This document shows, piece by piece, positions 5,702 to 5,817 of a stretch of DNA of 5,817 bases. The notes beneath the pieces were generated by a model. The model searched no databases. It was not told where the DNA came from and saw only the letters and a list, made by a program, of their open reading frames with translations. Source of the stretch: JBDRLH01 sp043813215 (GTDB taxonomy: Bacteria > Patescibacteriota > Minisyncoccia > Minisyncoccales > JAQTPW01); assembly GCA_043813215.1 (NCBI GenBank), contig JBDRLH010000027.1, positions 1 through 5,817 of the forward strand, in the 5' to 3' direction. The position numbers and the translations under genes were made by a program. Each line of letters starts with the position of its first letter. Position 1 is the first letter of the stretch.

Positions 5702-5739
5702 TGTCTCAGGCACGCTATTGTCCTGGGGCATTTTTATTT
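5702..5739 (+). terminator. Rho-independent terminator of the small gene
   Basis: TGTCTCAGG (5702-5710) pairs with CCTGGGGCA (5722-5730) over 9 bp with two G-U pairs around an 11-nt loop. TTTTTATTT follows at once. It lies 33 nt after the stop of the small gene, and only the + strand has the T-tract. Confidence 0.8.
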
Positions 5740-5740
5740 G

Positions 5741-5790
5741 CCTCATTAGAAAATCCAGTCCTTTCTAACGGGGTTTGCTATTTTTCTTTT
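5741..5790 (+). terminator. Second hairpin with T-tract, possible back-up terminator
   Basis: CCTC-A-TTAGAAA (5741-5752) pairs with TTTCTAA-C-GGGG (5762-5773) over 11 bp with one A-C mismatch, around a 9-nt loop. The T-rich run TTTTTCTTTT comes 7 nt later (5781-5790), a little far for a classic terminator. It could be a second terminator or the leader of a gene beyond the window. Confidence 0.5.
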
Positions 5791-5817
5791 CTGAAAAGTA
5801 TGATAAAATATTTTATA

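Noticed and set aside
5801..5809. Extended -10-like TGATAAAAT near the right edge
   Set aside because: No -35 match lies upstream and the gene it would serve is outside the window.
5231..5817. CRISPR, insertion sequence, integrase or toxin-antitoxin pair near the tRNA
   Set aside because: No regular repeats, no terminal inverted repeats, no transposase or integrase motifs and no second small gene are visible.

Overview
The window carries a class I heat-shock chaperone operon (hrcA-grpE-dnaK-dnaJ, + strand). It is flanked by the 3' part of a GMP synthase gene upstream and by a tRNA-Lys gene (- strand) and an unrecognised small gene (+ strand) downstream. All protein genes are on the + strand, all end in TAA, and the standard bacterial code reads through them without in-frame TGA. 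The sequence is moderately AT-rich and very compact: gaps inside the operon are 3 nt, 57 nt and a 1-nt overlap. The operon genes show almost no Shine-Dalgarno (SD) sequences. HrcA is about 100 residues shorter than in Firmicutes, and the GrpE N-terminus contains an EALAKEG-type low-complexity peptide. Together these suggest a reduced bacterial genome of the Patescibacteria/CPR kind, perhaps Parcubacteria-like. That assignment is inference, not proof.

Layout: 2-610 is the C-terminal part of guaA, closed by a 9-bp GC-rich hairpin terminator (631-652). A CIRCE operator (684-710) overlaps the -35 box of a promoter (700-727) that starts the operon. hrcA (745-1455) encodes the CIRCE repressor, grpE (1459-2004) the nucleotide exchange factor, dnaK (2062-3975) the Hsp70 and dnaJ (3975-5105) the J-domain co-chaperone. 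HrcA should repress its own operon through CIRCE, while DnaJ, DnaK and GrpE form one ATP-driven folding cycle. A perfect 19-bp hairpin (5116-5159) ends the operon and, read the other way, the convergent tRNA-Lys(UUU) gene (5160-5230).

The 159-nt gap between the tRNA and the last gene holds back-to-back promoters: an extended -10 promoter for the tRNA, and on the + strand a perfect consensus promoter (TTGACA-17-TATAAT) followed by a second candidate promoter whose -10 lies in a 22-bp dyad. These lead to a strong SD and a TTG-started 92-codon gene of unknown function (5390-5668). Two hairpins with T-tracts follow it (5702-5739 and 5741-5790). The last 27 bases show nothing that can be assigned firmly.

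Most of the window is ordinary housekeeping. The parts worth a second look are the small gene with its unusually complete control signals, the compact HrcA with a CIRCE/-35 overlap, the tRNA abutting a shared terminator, and the SD-less 9-nt-periodic leader of dnaK.
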